NCBI RefSeq assembly: GCF_001552715.1
Contig: NZ_BCRS01000050.1
Coordinates: forward strand, 1-35,639
Length of the DNA: 35,639 bases
From: Mycolicibacterium vaccae NBRC 14118 = CIP 105934
GTDB lineage: Bacteria; Actinomycetota; Actinomycetes; Mycobacteriales; Mycobacteriaceae
Reading direction: 5' to 3'
The notes beneath the pieces are model-generated. The model was not told the origin of the DNA and searched no databases. It saw only the letters and a program-made list of their open reading frames with translations. Of this stretch, positions 7,329 to 18,963 are shown piece after piece. How positions within the stretch are numbered: position 1 is the stretch's first letter; every line of letters begins with the position of its first letter. Both the position numbers and the translations under genes were made by a program.

Positions 7329-8164
7329 CCGTCATGAAAGACACCGAGCACACGCCGTCTGCATCGCCGCCGCGCAAGCCTCGCCGGACCCCTCTCACCG
7401 AGCGGAGCAGATTCGTCCTGGCCCTGCAGGTGCTGATAGTCGTGGGGCTGTTGGCGGCGTGGGAGCTGGGCGCCGCCACAGGTTTCATCGACACCTTCCT
7501 GTTCTCCTCGCCGAGCCGAATCGCCGAGGTGCTGGCCCGGCGTGCAGAAACGGGTGCGCTCTGGACCGACATCGGTGTCACCATGACCGAGACGGTGCTC
7601 GGGTATCTCGTCGGCGCCGTCGGCGGATCGGTTCTCGGTCTGGCCCTGTGGTATTCGAGCTTCGTCGCCGGGCTGACGCGGCCCTTCATCACCGCGATAG
7701 GGGCCATCCCGATCCTGGCCATCGCGCCGCTGATCATCATTTGGTTCGGCACCGACATCGTGTCGAAGATCGTCATCGTCGCGCTGAGCTGTGTGGTCGT
7801 CTCTCTGACCAACTCCTACCGCGGCGCACAGGAGGTCGACGCGGACTGGATCAACCTTATGAGATCCTTCGGAGCCACGAAGACTCAGACCTTCTTCAAG
7901 ATCATCGTCCCCGGCGCCGGTCCGTGGGTGATGCAGGGTCTGCGCCTCAACGTCGGATTCGCCGTCGTCGGCGCCATCGTCGGGGAGTTCATCTCGTCCA
8001 GCAGCGGTATCGGCCACATGATTGTTAGGGGCAGCGCAACCTTCTCGCTGTCGACCGTCTTCGCAGGACTCGTGGTCGTGGTCTTCATGGTGAGCGTCCT
8101 CAGCCTCGCCATGCGATTTGTCGAACGAATTCTTCCCGGCGCCAACCACATCGAAAGGAAATGA
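7325..8164 (+). CDS. ABC transporter permease (BPD_transp_1, SsuC/TauC type)
   Basis: This 279-residue inner-membrane protein has a basic N-terminal tail, a first hydrophobic helix (about residues 30-50) and five further membrane segments. The cytoplasmic coupling loop M-R-S-F-G-A-T-K-T-Q-T-F-F-K-I-I-V-P matches the EAA motif that docks on the ATPase. The start is GTG 7325, overlapping the ATPase stop by four bases; ATG 7334 is an alternative. It would act as a homodimer. The next gene begins four bases after its stop. The transported compound cannot be read from the permease. Confidence 0.9.
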   Translation: MTVMKDTEHTPSASPPRKPRRTPLTERSRFVLALQVLIVVGLLAAWELGAATGFIDTFLFSSPSRIAEVLARRAETGALWTDIGVTMTETVLGYLVGAVGGSVLGLALWYSSFVAGLTRPFITAIGAIPILAIAPLIIIWFGTDIVSKIVIVALSCVVVSLTNSYRGAQEVDADWINLMRSFGATKTQTFFKIIVPGAGPWVMQGLRLNVGFAVVGAIVGEFISSSSGIGHMIVRGSATFSLSTVFAGLVVVVFMVSVLSLAMRFVERILPGANHIERK

Positions 8165-8168
8165 TCTC

Positions 8169-9188
8169 TTGTCCACCACCCGCCGCCTTTTCGGCGCAGC
8201 ACTCGCCGCCGTGACGGCGCTCTCCCTCGCCTCGTGTTCCTCGCAGTCACGCGACGACGAGGGCTCCCAGGTCCGCATCAACCAGGCGTTCCAGTCACTA
8301 CTGTATCTGCCGTTGTACGTCGCCATCGACAAGGGCTTCTTCGAAGAGCAGGGCGTCGACGTTGCCCTCACGACCGGCGGCGGCGGACAGAATTCCTGGT
8401 CCTCTGTGCTCGGGGGAACCGACGACTTCTCGATCCACGACCCGGTCTTCGGGCCGATCTCCCACGAGAACGACGGCCCCGGACTGGCTGTCGCGTCCAT
8501 CCAGAACGCGCCCGCGGTGTGGGTGGTCGGCAACGAGGACGTGTCGCTGCAGAACGATGTGCGCGGGTTCGAAGGCAGCACCGTGGTGACGATGCCGGAA
8601 CCGGACAGCACATGGGCGTTCTTCAACTACCTCATGCGCGAGAACTCCCTGGACCCGAACGCGGTCACCATCACCGAAGCCTCGGTCGGCAACGAGCTCG
8701 GGCCGTTCCTCAGCGGTCGCGCCGACTACGCGCTCGCCACCGAACCACAGGTGAGCCAGGTCGAAGCACAGGGCAAGCACGCCGTGTTCTCGTTCTCCGA
8801 CATCGAGGGGTGGTATCCCTTCGCGTTCTCCTCGCTCATGACGACCGAGCGGTATGTGGCCGAGAATCCGGAGGCCACCCAGGCTGTCGTGAACGCCTTC
8901 CAGCAGGCGTCGACCTTCATCTACACCAACACCGACGAGGCGATTGCGGTCGCGCAGAACTACTTCCCGGATCTCGAAGGTGAAGTGGTCGCCACTGCGG
9001 TGCGGCGTGAGCTCGATGCCCGGGCCTACCCGGAGAGCGTCGAGATCACCGAACAGGCGTGGGAGAACAACATGCGGATCGCGGAGTTCGTCGGCAGCAT
9101 CAAGGAGTACCCAAGCGAGGCAACGTCATTCGAGACGAACGTGGACAACACATTCGCCGAGAAGGCCACAGCCGAGTACGCCAAGTGA
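8169..9188 (+). CDS. ABC transporter substrate-binding lipoprotein (NMT1/THI5-like, SsuA family)
   Basis: The protein is 339 residues from TTG 8169. This start gives a compact lipoprotein signal: two Arg, a hydrophobic stretch and lipobox L20-A-S-C23. AAAGGA lies nine bases upstream, across the permease stop. The mature part opens with F-Q-S-L-L-Y-L-P-L-Y-V-A-I-D-K-G-F-F-E-E-Q-G-V, the hallmark of NMT1/SsuA proteins that bind pyrimidine precursors, sulfonates, taurine or small aromatic acids. G-G-G-G-Q-N-S-W and D-F-S-I-H-D-P contribute to the expected ligand cleft. It delivers the substrate to the permease/ATPase pair. A strong hairpin follows its stop. Confidence 0.9.
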   Translation: MSTTRRLFGAALAAVTALSLASCSSQSRDDEGSQVRINQAFQSLLYLPLYVAIDKGFFEEQGVDVALTTGGGGQNSWSSVLGGTDDFSIHDPVFGPISHENDGPGLAVASIQNAPAVWVVGNEDVSLQNDVRGFEGSTVVTMPEPDSTWAFFNYLMRENSLDPNAVTITEASVGNELGPFLSGRADYALATEPQVSQVEAQGKHAVFSFSDIEGWYPFAFSSLMTTERYVAENPEATQAVVNAFQQASTFIYTNTDEAIAVAQNYFPDLEGEVVATAVRRELDARAYPESVEITEQAWENNMRIAEFVGSIKEYPSEATSFETNVDNTFAEKATAEYAK

Positions 9189-9191
9189 CGC

Positions 9192-9226
9192 CGGTGGGGG
9201 TGGGCTCCCCCGGTCCACCCCCACCG
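9192..9226 (+). terminator. Intercistronic hairpin after the binding-protein gene (attenuator or mRNA stabiliser)
   Basis: A perfect 12-base stem, CGGTGGGGGTGG (9192-9203) with CCACCCCCACCG (9215-9226), encloses an 11-base loop. It is followed only by CTTTCC, not a U-run. The ribosome site GGAGAA of the kinase gene starts 12 bases downstream. It may cause partial termination or protect the upstream message, so that transporter and enzyme levels differ. Confidence 0.6.
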
Positions 9227-9249
9227 CTTTCCTGCACGGAGAACTCATC

Positions 9250-10560
9250 ATGTTGATCGTCATCGACGACGACCCCACCGGCACCCAGTCGGTCAGCGAT
9301 CTGCCGGTCCTGACCCGCTGGACACCAGACGACCTGGCGTGGGCGGCAGCGGAGTCTCCGGCTGTCTACCTCCAGACCAACAGCCGAAGCCTCAGCGAGC
9401 AGGACGCTTTCGCCATCACCAGCGACGCCGCTGCGGCCGCACTGAGGACGTTCGGTTACCACGCGATTCTCGTCAGCCGCAGCGATTCCACCCTGCGCGG
9501 GCACTTCCCGGCCGAGACCGATGCCCTCATCGCGGAGAGCAGCGCCGCTGGCATCGCCGTCGATACGGTGGTGCTCGCCCCCGCCTTTCCCCAGGCAGGC
9601 CGGATCACCGTCGACGGCGTGCACTACCTCCTCGACGGGGGCCGCCGCCTTCCCGTGGCGACGTCAGAGTTCGCTTCCGATGCCACCTTCGGATACCGCA
9701 GTTCCGATCTGCGGGAATGGGTGGTCGAAAAGACCGGCGGCCGCTACTCGGCCGCCGATGTCGCGGTGCTGCACCGTGACACGACTCTCGACGAGTTGAT
9801 GTCACCGCGATACCACATGCCGGTGATCGTCGTCGACGCCGAAACCGACGACGACCTCGCCCGAGCCGCATCCCTGCTGCGCGCGGCACAGGTGAACGGC
9901 AGACGATTCGTCTACCGGGTGGGACCGCCTTTCGTGCGGGCGATGCTCGGCCGGCCGTCACCGGCTCCGGTCGACGTCAGCGCGCCGGGGATCGGCGTCG
10001 CGGACGCCACCGCCGGCGGGCTGATCGTCGTGGGTTCCCACGTCGATGTGACCGCACGGCAACTCGCCGCACTGCGTGACCGCCGGCCGGGGCTACCGGT
10101 GATCGAACTCGACGTCGATTCGGTCGCCTCAGGCTCCTCCGAGGTCGTCACAGCGACTGCGTCGGAACTGCGGTCGGCTCTCGTCGCAGGCGACGCCATC
10201 CTGCAGACCACCCGCACGCTGCGCCGCGAAAACTCACCGGACGAGAGTCTGCGACTTGCTCGTCTTGTATCGAGCGCGGTGTCGGCCACCGTCAAGCAGT
10301 CCCTGGACGGTCTACGGCCGCGGTTCGTCATCGCCAAGGGCGGTATCACGTCCAGCGACGTCGCCAAACACGGTCTCGGCGTCACTCGTGCAACGATTCT
10401 GGGGCCGGTGCTGCCCGGCATAGTCGCGCTGTGGCGTATCGAGACCGGCCCGCTGGCAGGGACACCATATGTCGTGTTCCCCGGAAACGTCGGCGACTCG
10501 ATGGCCCTCGACGATGTCTACGAACGTCTCTCACACCTGACTTCGGGAGTAGCAGAATGA
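9250..10560 (+). CDS. Four-carbon acid sugar kinase family protein (DUF1537; OtnK/DtnK-like)
   Basis: This 436-residue protein is of the DUF1537 family, whose characterised members are ATP-dependent kinases of 3-oxo-tetronate, D-threonate or D-erythronate. The N-terminal substrate domain begins with D-D-D-P-T-G-T-Q-S (6-14) and contains S-R-S-D-S-T-L-R-G-H. The C-terminal nucleotide domain carries the A-K-G-G-I-T-S-S-D segment and ends near the G-x-V-G-D loop. ATG 9250 follows GGAGAA at six bases. Its TGA overlaps the ATG of the dehydrogenase gene (ATGA). In described pathways a dehydrogenase, this kinase and an aldolase/decarboxylase or PdxA2 act together. Only the first two are found here, so the exact acid is undetermined. 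Confidence 0.88.
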   Translation: MLIVIDDDPTGTQSVSDLPVLTRWTPDDLAWAAAESPAVYLQTNSRSLSEQDAFAITSDAAAAALRTFGYHAILVSRSDSTLRGHFPAETDALIAESSAAGIAVDTVVLAPAFPQAGRITVDGVHYLLDGGRRLPVATSEFASDATFGYRSSDLREWVVEKTGGRYSAADVAVLHRDTTLDELMSPRYHMPVIVVDAETDDDLARAASLLRAAQVNGRRFVYRVGPPFVRAMLGRPSPAPVDVSAPGIGVADATAGGLIVVGSHVDVTARQLAALRDRRPGLPVIELDVDSVASGSSEVVTATASELRSALVAGDAILQTTRTLRRENSPDESLRLARLVSSAVSATVKQSLDGLRPRFVIAKGGITSSDVAKHGLGVTRATILGPVLPGIVALWRIETGPLAGTPYVVFPGNVGDSMALDDVYERLSHLTSGVAE

Positions 10561-11462
10561 GTACCGAAAGTTCGTCCGTGCCTGATCCGATCGCGGTCAT
10601 CGGTTTGGGCGCAATGGGATTGCCCATCGCGCTACGGCTCGGTGAGAAGTGGGCGGTCCACGGGTACGATGTCGCCGCCGACCGTCGGCAACTCGCAGCC
10701 GAGGAGGGTATTCGAAGCTTCGACAGCGCTTCGGCGGCAAGTGCATCGGCCGCTGTCGTGGTGCTCGTCGTCCGCAGCGGTCCACAGTTGGAGCAAGTCT
10801 TGTTCGGCGACTCGGGTATCGCCGACACCCTGCAAACAGGTTCAACCATCCTGCTGATGAGCACCATCGGGTTGGAAGCCGTGCGAGACGTCGCCGTCCG
10901 CCTCGAATCGCGTGGCCTGCCGCTGGTCGACGCCCCCGTCAGTGGCGGCCCGGTCCGGGCCCGCAACGGGGATCTTCTCGTGACCGTAGGCGGTCAACCT
11001 GCCGGCCTGGTCGGCCAGTGCCTCGAACACCTCGCATCGACACTGAAGATCATCGGTCCGCGGCCCGGCGACGGTCAGGCGTTCAAGACGGTCAATCAAT
11101 TGCTCTGCGGCGTGCACATCGCCGCCGCAGCCGAGGCGATAGCGCTCGCCCGGGCTCTCGGTCTTGACGATCGCGCGACCTGGGAGACGCTGGATGCCGG
11201 AGCCGCATCCTCATTCATGCTTCGCGATCGAGGTGCCCGGATGCTGGCAGACTACGAATCGGACGCAGTCCACAGCAGAGTCGATATCTTCGCCAAAGAC
11301 ATGGGTATTGTCGGGCGGACATCACGCGCAGCGAACCTGCCCACCCCCCTGGCCGCAGCAGCCGAGCAGATCTACCTGCTCGGAGTTCGGCAGGGGATGG
11401 CATCGATGGACGACTCGACGATTGTCGACCTCATCGCAGCAGACAGAGGTCGGTCCTCGTAA
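10557..11462 (+). CDS. NAD(P)-dependent beta-hydroxyacid dehydrogenase (3-hydroxyisobutyrate dehydrogenase family, LtnD-like)
   Basis: This 301-residue enzyme has the dinucleotide motif V-I-G-L-G-A-M-G (14-21). Substrate loop D-A-P-V-S-G-G-P-V-R-A follows at 125-135, with catalytic K177 in the G-x-A-F-K-T-V-N segment (the second Asn of the usual NN pair is Gln). The late K-D-M-G-I motif is also present. The family includes tartronate-semialdehyde reductase, 3-hydroxyisobutyrate dehydrogenase and LtnD (L-threonate/D-erythronate 2-dehydrogenase). Next to a DUF1537 kinase gene the LtnD-type role, oxidising C2 of a tetronate before phosphorylation, is the best inference. Its start overlaps the kinase stop (ATGA). 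It ends 32 bases from the convergent hisG stop. Confidence 0.85.
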   Translation: MSTESSSVPDPIAVIGLGAMGLPIALRLGEKWAVHGYDVAADRRQLAAEEGIRSFDSASAASASAAVVVLVVRSGPQLEQVLFGDSGIADTLQTGSTILLMSTIGLEAVRDVAVRLESRGLPLVDAPVSGGPVRARNGDLLVTVGGQPAGLVGQCLEHLASTLKIIGPRPGDGQAFKTVNQLLCGVHIAAAAEAIALARALGLDDRATWETLDAGAASSFMLRDRGARMLADYESDAVHSRVDIFAKDMGIVGRTSRAANLPTPLAAAAEQIYLLGVRQGMASMDDSTIVDLIAADRGRSS

Positions 11463-11465
11463 AGG

Positions 11466-11485
11466 CCCCGGATGCGACTGCGGGG
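11466..11485. terminator. Weak hairpin between the convergent dehydrogenase and hisG genes
   Basis: CCCCG (11466-11470) and CGGGG (11481-11485) can pair around a ten-base loop in the 32-base space between the two stops. There is no U-run on either side. It could help end transcription from both directions, but support is thin. Confidence 0.25.
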
Positions 11486-11494
11486 AGATCTAGA

Positions 11495-12388
11495 TCAGAA
11501 TCGGCAGAATCTGATGTCGGAGGCCAAAATCGCCTTCGCGCCGATGGCGGCCAGTTCGTCCATGATCGCGTTGACGTCCCGCCGCGGCACCAGCGCGCGC
11601 ACCGCGACCCAGTCCGGGTCGGCCAGCGGCGCGATCGTGGGCGATTCGAGTCCCGGGGTGACCTCGGTGGCCCGCTCGATCAGCGAACGGGGACAGTCGT
11701 AATCCAGCATCAGGTACTGCTGACCGAACACCACACCCTGCACGCGGCCCGCCAATTGGTCGCGCGCCGCCGACTTTTCGGCGTCGGCGTCACCGACCTC
11801 CTCGCGCTCGATCAGGATCGCCTCGGAGTCACACAGCGAATCACCGAATGCCACCAGATTGTGCAGTCCCAGGGTGCGTCCGGATCCGACGATATCGGCG
11901 ATGACGTCGGCCACCCCGAGTTGGATGGAGATCTCCACCGCACCGTCCAGACGTATGACAGTGGCTTCGATTCCCTTGTCCGCCAGGTTCTTTCGAACCA
12001 GGTTCGGGTATGCGGTGGCGATGCGCTTACCGGCCAGGTCGGTCATCGTCCAATCCTGGCCTCTGGGCGCGGCATACCGGAACGTCGACGAGCCGAAGCC
12101 CAGCGCCAGCCGTTCGCGTACCGGTGCGTCGGACTCGGCCGCCAGGTCGCGACCGGTGATGCCGAGGTCGAGTTCCCCGGAACCGACGTAGATCGCGATG
12201 TCCTTCGGCCGCAGGAAGAAGAACTCGACATTGTTTACCGGGTCGACGACGGTCAGATCCTTGGGATCGGTACGGCGCCGGTAACCTGCCTCGGCCAAGA
12301 TCTCGGCAGCCGACTCGCTCAGCGCTCCCTTGTTGGGTACCGCTACCCGCAGCGTCGATGAGCCGCTCCCGCGAAGAGCGTCAGACAT
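11495..12388 (-). CDS. hisG: ATP phosphoribosyltransferase, long form (histidine biosynthesis step 1)
   Basis: HisG joins ATP and PRPP to give N1-(5-phosphoribosyl)-ATP, the committed step of histidine synthesis. The 297-residue protein is the long form, with two catalytic lobes (about 12-220) and a C-terminal regulatory domain (about 225-297) used for histidine feedback inhibition. [19 protein letters not shown] and L-D-G-A-V-E-I-S are typical, and the last residues A-S-D-I-R-F-C-R-F match the M. tuberculosis protein as I remember it. ATG 12388 lies one base after the hisE stop, which supports coupling. It adds about 12 residues before the LRVAV start used in M. tuberculosis. The co-located gene supplies step 2. 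Confidence 0.97.
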   Translation of the reverse strand: MSDALRGSGSSTLRVAVPNKGALSESAAEILAEAGYRRRTDPKDLTVVDPVNNVEFFFLRPKDIAIYVGSGELDLGITGRDLAAESDAPVRERLALGFGSSTFRYAAPRGQDWTMTDLAGKRIATAYPNLVRKNLADKGIEATVIRLDGAVEISIQLGVADVIADIVGSGRTLGLHNLVAFGDSLCDSEAILIEREEVGDADAEKSAARDQLAGRVQGVVFGQQYLMLDYDCPRSLIERATEVTPGLESPTIAPLADPDWVAVRALVPRRDVNAIMDELAAIGAKAILASDIRFCRF

Positions 12389-12389
12389 G

Positions 12390-12671
12390 TCAGAGCTTCC
12401 CGTACACGTCGTCGAGGGTCAGCCCGCGCGACAGCATCAGCACCTGCGTCCAGTACAGGAGCTGGCTGATCTCCTCGGCGAGCGCGTCGTCGCCCTCGTG
12501 TTCGGCGGCCAGCCACACCTCGCCGGCCTCTTCCAGGATCTTCTTGCCGATGCCGTGCACGCCCCCGTCCAGTGCGGCGACGGTGCCGCTGCCGGCCGGC
12601 CGGGTGCGTGCTCGTTCGCTCAGCTCGGCGAACAGCGCATCGAAGGTCTTCACGTTGGACGATTCTGTCAC
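12390..12671 (-). CDS. hisE: Phosphoribosyl-ATP pyrophosphatase (histidine biosynthesis step 2)
   Basis: HisE removes pyrophosphate from phosphoribosyl-ATP. The 93-residue protein is a single-domain MazG-like all-helical enzyme: [11 protein letters not shown] and [10 protein letters not shown] carry the Glu residues that bind Mg. The start is GTG 12671, giving the same length as I recall for the M. tuberculosis protein. Its stop lies one base before the hisG start, so the two first enzymes of the pathway are made together. The stop of the sugar permease gene is 35 bases upstream on the same strand, so read-through from that gene is possible. Confidence 0.96.
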   Translation of the reverse strand: MTESSNVKTFDALFAELSERARTRPAGSGTVAALDGGVHGIGKKILEEAGEVWLAAEHEGDDALAEEISQLLYWTQVLMLSRGLTLDDVYGKL

Positions 12672-12706
12672 GTCCGGTGGTGTGAGCCGTCAGCCGGCCG
12701 CATCGA

Positions 12707-14179
12707 CTACCCGGCAGCGGTCTTGTCTTCGCGCAGGACCGCACCGTGCATGTCCTCCAGCGAGACGCCCTTGGTCTCCATGACCCATCTCCATACGAAC
12801 AGGCCGGACAGGATCGCACACAGCCCGTAGAAGCCGTAGGCCAGCCCGAGGTGCTCACGCAGGCCCGGGAACGTGATGGTGATCAGCCAGTTGGCCGCCC
12901 ACTGTCCCGCGGCGGCCAGCCCGAGGGCGGCCGCGCGGATCCGGTTCGGGAACATCTCGCCGAGCAGTACCCAGACCACCGGGCCCCACGACATTCCGAA
13001 CGCGACGACGAACAGGTTGGCCGCGATCAGTGCGATCACGCCGGAGGCGCCCGGAAGGCTCGGGTTGCCGTCGGCGTCGAGCGTCGCGTTGGCGAAGATG
13101 AACGCCATCGTGATCAGAGTCACGGCCATGCCGGACGAGCCGATCAGCAGCAGCGGCTTGCGCCCGATCTTATCGATCAGCGCGATCGCGATCAGCGTGG
13201 TGAGCACGTTGATCACCGAGGTGATCACGGTGTAGACGGCCGACTGGTCGGCGCTGAAACCGACCGCCTGCCACAGCACGTTGGAGTAGTAGAAGATCAC
13301 GTTGATGCCGACGAACTGCTGGAAGATCGACAGTCCCAGGCCGACCCACACGATCGCGTAGATGCCGCCCGTCGGCTTGCGCAGATCCCGCCACGACGGC
13401 TTGTCCTCGCGTTCCAGCGTCTGCCGGATCCGCGTGATGGTGATCTCCAGGTTCTTCTGTCCGAGCAGCATGCTCAGTACCCGGCGTGCCTCCGGGATCT
13501 TGTGGGTGGCAACGAGATAGCGCGGCGACTCGGGGATGGTGAACGTGAGCGCGCCGTACAGCAACGCGGGCAGTGCCATGGCCAGGAACATCCACCGCCA
13601 CGCGTCGATGCCGAACCACAGGGGCTCGTTGGGCCCGCCCGCCGCCCACTGCAGCAACCAGTTGATGACGAACGACAAGAAGATGCCGGACACGATGGCC
13701 AGCTGTTGGAGCGACCCGAGCCGGCCCCGGATGCCCGGCGGGGAGGTCTCGGCGATGTAGGCCGGCGCAATCACCGACGCGACGCCCACGCCGAAGCCGC
13801 CGACGATCCGGAACAACACGACGGTCCACACTTCGTGGGCGAAACCGGTGCCGAACGCGCTGATCAGGAACAGCACCGCGGCGATCTTCATGACCGAGAT
13901 ACGGCCGATCTTGTCTGCGATGCGTCCGGCGGTCATGGCTCCGGCCGCGGCACCGAGCAGCGCCGACGCGACGGCGAAACCGAGGGAGGCGTTGCCGATG
14001 CCGAAGTCCTCCTGGATGGAGTCCACCGCACCGTTGATGACCGCGCTGTCGTAGCCGAACAGCAGTCCGCCGAGCGCGGCCACCGACGCGATCCGGATCG
14101 CGGTCTTGCCGGACGAGAAGTCCTGGTCTTTATCGAACAGTTCCGGGCTCTCCCCGGTTGGACCACCATGACCGGCCAT
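12707..14179 (-). CDS. glcP: MFS sugar porter (GlcP-type glucose/H+ symporter)
   Basis: This 490-residue membrane protein of the sugar porter family has twelve predicted helices. The signature elements are G-G-L-L-F-G-Y-D in helix 1, G-R-I-A-D-K-I-G-R after helix 2, the loop A-E-T-S-P-P-G-I-R-G-R, P-E-S-P-R-Y-L before the central loop, and Q-Q-F-V-G-I-N in helix 7. I chose ATG 14179 (GAAAGG about seven bases upstream) over an earlier ATG at 14230, because the added 17 residues overlap the candidate CRP site. The characterised M. smegmatis glucose permease GlcP is of this type and, as I recall, near this locus; orthology is likely but not proven. A CRP-like site lies 27 bases before the start. 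Confidence 0.85.
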   Translation of the reverse strand: MAGHGGPTGESPELFDKDQDFSSGKTAIRIASVAALGGLLFGYDSAVINGAVDSIQEDFGIGNASLGFAVASALLGAAAGAMTAGRIADKIGRISVMKIAAVLFLISAFGTGFAHEVWTVVLFRIVGGFGVGVASVIAPAYIAETSPPGIRGRLGSLQQLAIVSGIFLSFVINWLLQWAAGGPNEPLWFGIDAWRWMFLAMALPALLYGALTFTIPESPRYLVATHKIPEARRVLSMLLGQKNLEITITRIRQTLEREDKPSWRDLRKPTGGIYAIVWVGLGLSIFQQFVGINVIFYYSNVLWQAVGFSADQSAVYTVITSVINVLTTLIAIALIDKIGRKPLLLIGSSGMAVTLITMAFIFANATLDADGNPSLPGASGVIALIAANLFVVAFGMSWGPVVWVLLGEMFPNRIRAAALGLAAAGQWAANWLITITFPGLREHLGLAYGFYGLCAILSGLFVWRWVMETKGVSLEDMHGAVLREDKTAAG

Positions 14180-14200
14180 ACGACGACCTTTCCCGCACAC

Positions 14201-14224
14201 GAATGCGTGATGAGAATCACATTC
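14201..14224 (-). promoter_or_regulatory. Candidate cAMP receptor protein (CRP) site upstream of the sugar permease
   Basis: On the minus strand TGTGA-TTCTCA-TCACG (14206-14221) fits the CRP consensus TGTGA-N6-TCACA at nine of ten positions. It also contains GTG-N8-CAC as in mycobacterial Crp sites. Flanking GAAT/ATTC bases extend the dyad to 14201-14224. The centre is about 34 bases before ATG 14179, close to where a promoter would lie, so the effect could be repression or activation. Confidence 0.55.
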
Positions 14225-14303
14225 AATCACTCGAGTCTTCCGGCGGTGGGGGTTCCCGAAAGTGGACGCGACTACGCCTCGGTGGGCGGGAAAGCAGAGC
14301 TGG

Positions 14304-14987
14304 TCAGGCGCTACGGTGCCGTACTTCGTCGTCGATCTCGTGGTAGATCCGGCGCAGCCCGTCGACGTCGAGGTCGGCCAGCGACCCGATGTGGCGGCGG
14401 CGCAGCCCGCCGGGAACCGGGACCTCGTTGGGCACGATCAGCACCGCGCAGCCGGCCCGTTCGGCGGCGGCTGCGCCGGTCACCGAGTCCTCGACGGCCA
14501 GGCACTCCGCCGGGGCGACCTCAAGCAGCTCGGCCGCCCGCAGGTACGGGTCGGGCGCGGGCTTACCGCTGGGCACCTCGTCGCCGCACACCGTGACCGC
14601 GAAATGGTGCCGGCCGATGGTGTCGAGCGCGCGCTCGGCGAGGTGACGGTCGGTGTTGGTCACCAGGGCCATCGGGGTGCCGTCGGCCTTGACCGCTTCC
14701 AGCATCTCGCGGGCACCGGCGCACCAGGGCAGGCCGTCGGCGAACAGGCCCGCCGTGTGCTCGTGCAACCAGCGGATCGATTCCTTCATGGCGTCCGGGT
14801 CGAGCTCCAGGCCCAGTTCCGTGTAGACGGCCACCATCGTGTCCTCGGCCGACGCGCCCACAAGAGCTGTCCGGGTCTCTCGGCTCATCTCGCGGCCGAA
14901 GCTCTCATACAGCGCCGAAAGTGACACGTCCCACAGCTTTTCGGAGTCGACGAGCGTTCCGTCCATGTCCCACAACACCGCTCGCAC
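14304..14987 (-). CDS. HAD-superfamily phosphatase (beta-phosphoglucomutase/phosphatase-like, subfamily IA)
   Basis: The protein is 227 residues with the HAD catalytic motif near the start: D7-M-D9-G-T. Motif II is the Thr of L-V-T-N-T-D, motif III the Lys of S-G-K-P-A-P-D-P, and motif IV V-E-D-S. The helical cap sits between motifs I and II (about 15-85), as in subfamily IA phosphatases acting on sugar phosphates or phosphoglycolate. The start GTG 14987 places the catalytic Asp at residue 7. It lies between metH and the sugar permease, 81 bases after the metH stop, on the same strand. The substrate is unknown; the neighbouring sugar permease makes a sugar phosphate a reasonable guess. Confidence 0.85.
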   Translation of the reverse strand: MRAVLWDMDGTLVDSEKLWDVSLSALYESFGREMSRETRTALVGASAEDTMVAVYTELGLELDPDAMKESIRWLHEHTAGLFADGLPWCAGAREMLEAVKADGTPMALVTNTDRHLAERALDTIGRHHFAVTVCGDEVPSGKPAPDPYLRAAELLEVAPAECLAVEDSVTGAAAAERAGCAVLIVPNEVPVPGGLRRRHIGSLADLDVDGLRRIYHEIDDEVRHRSA

Positions 14988-15068
14988 TCAGCCATTGTGG
15001 CACGCGCGAGCGGGTTGACCCCAATTCCGGGAACCTCAGCGACGACTCCGAATGTGCCCCAGCGGCGT

Positions 15069-18866
<3,798 letters not shown>

Positions 18867-18870
18867 GTAC

Positions 18871-18958
18871 GTTCCTTCCTTGACGGAAGGCGTCCTTGAC
18901 TCTGCCGAGCGTGGCGGATACCGGCGGGGACCGGGAACCGTTGCAACGCCTCTCGACC
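18871..18958 (-). promoter_or_regulatory. Candidate SAH (S-adenosylhomocysteine) riboswitch in the metH leader
   Basis: Read on the minus strand, the leader matches the SAH riboswitch layout. P1 GTCGAG (18957-18952) pairs with CTCGGC (18909-18904, one G-U). Next comes AGGCGTTGCAAC, matching the conserved GAGCGyUGCrAC, then a P2 hairpin, then GCCACGCTCGG, matching GCCAGGCUCGG. The pseudoknot AGGCGT (18951-18946) with ACGCCT (18893-18888) is perfect. The 3' pseudoknot strand overlaps CCTTCC (18890-18885), which can instead pair with the Shine-Dalgarno GGAAGG (18879-18874) around a five-base loop. SAH binding would form the pseudoknot and free the ribosome site, turning MetH translation on. I built this by eye, without a covariance model. 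Confidence 0.8.
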
Positions 18959-18963
18959 AGGAA

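Noticed and set aside
9250..11462. Complete threonate or erythronate pathway
   Set aside because: No OtnC-type aldolase/decarboxylase, PdxA2 or isomerase gene is present, so only a partial pathway can be claimed.
12746..14596. 616-residue open frame antisense to the sugar permease
   Set aside because: Same reason: a shadow of a well-defined membrane protein gene.
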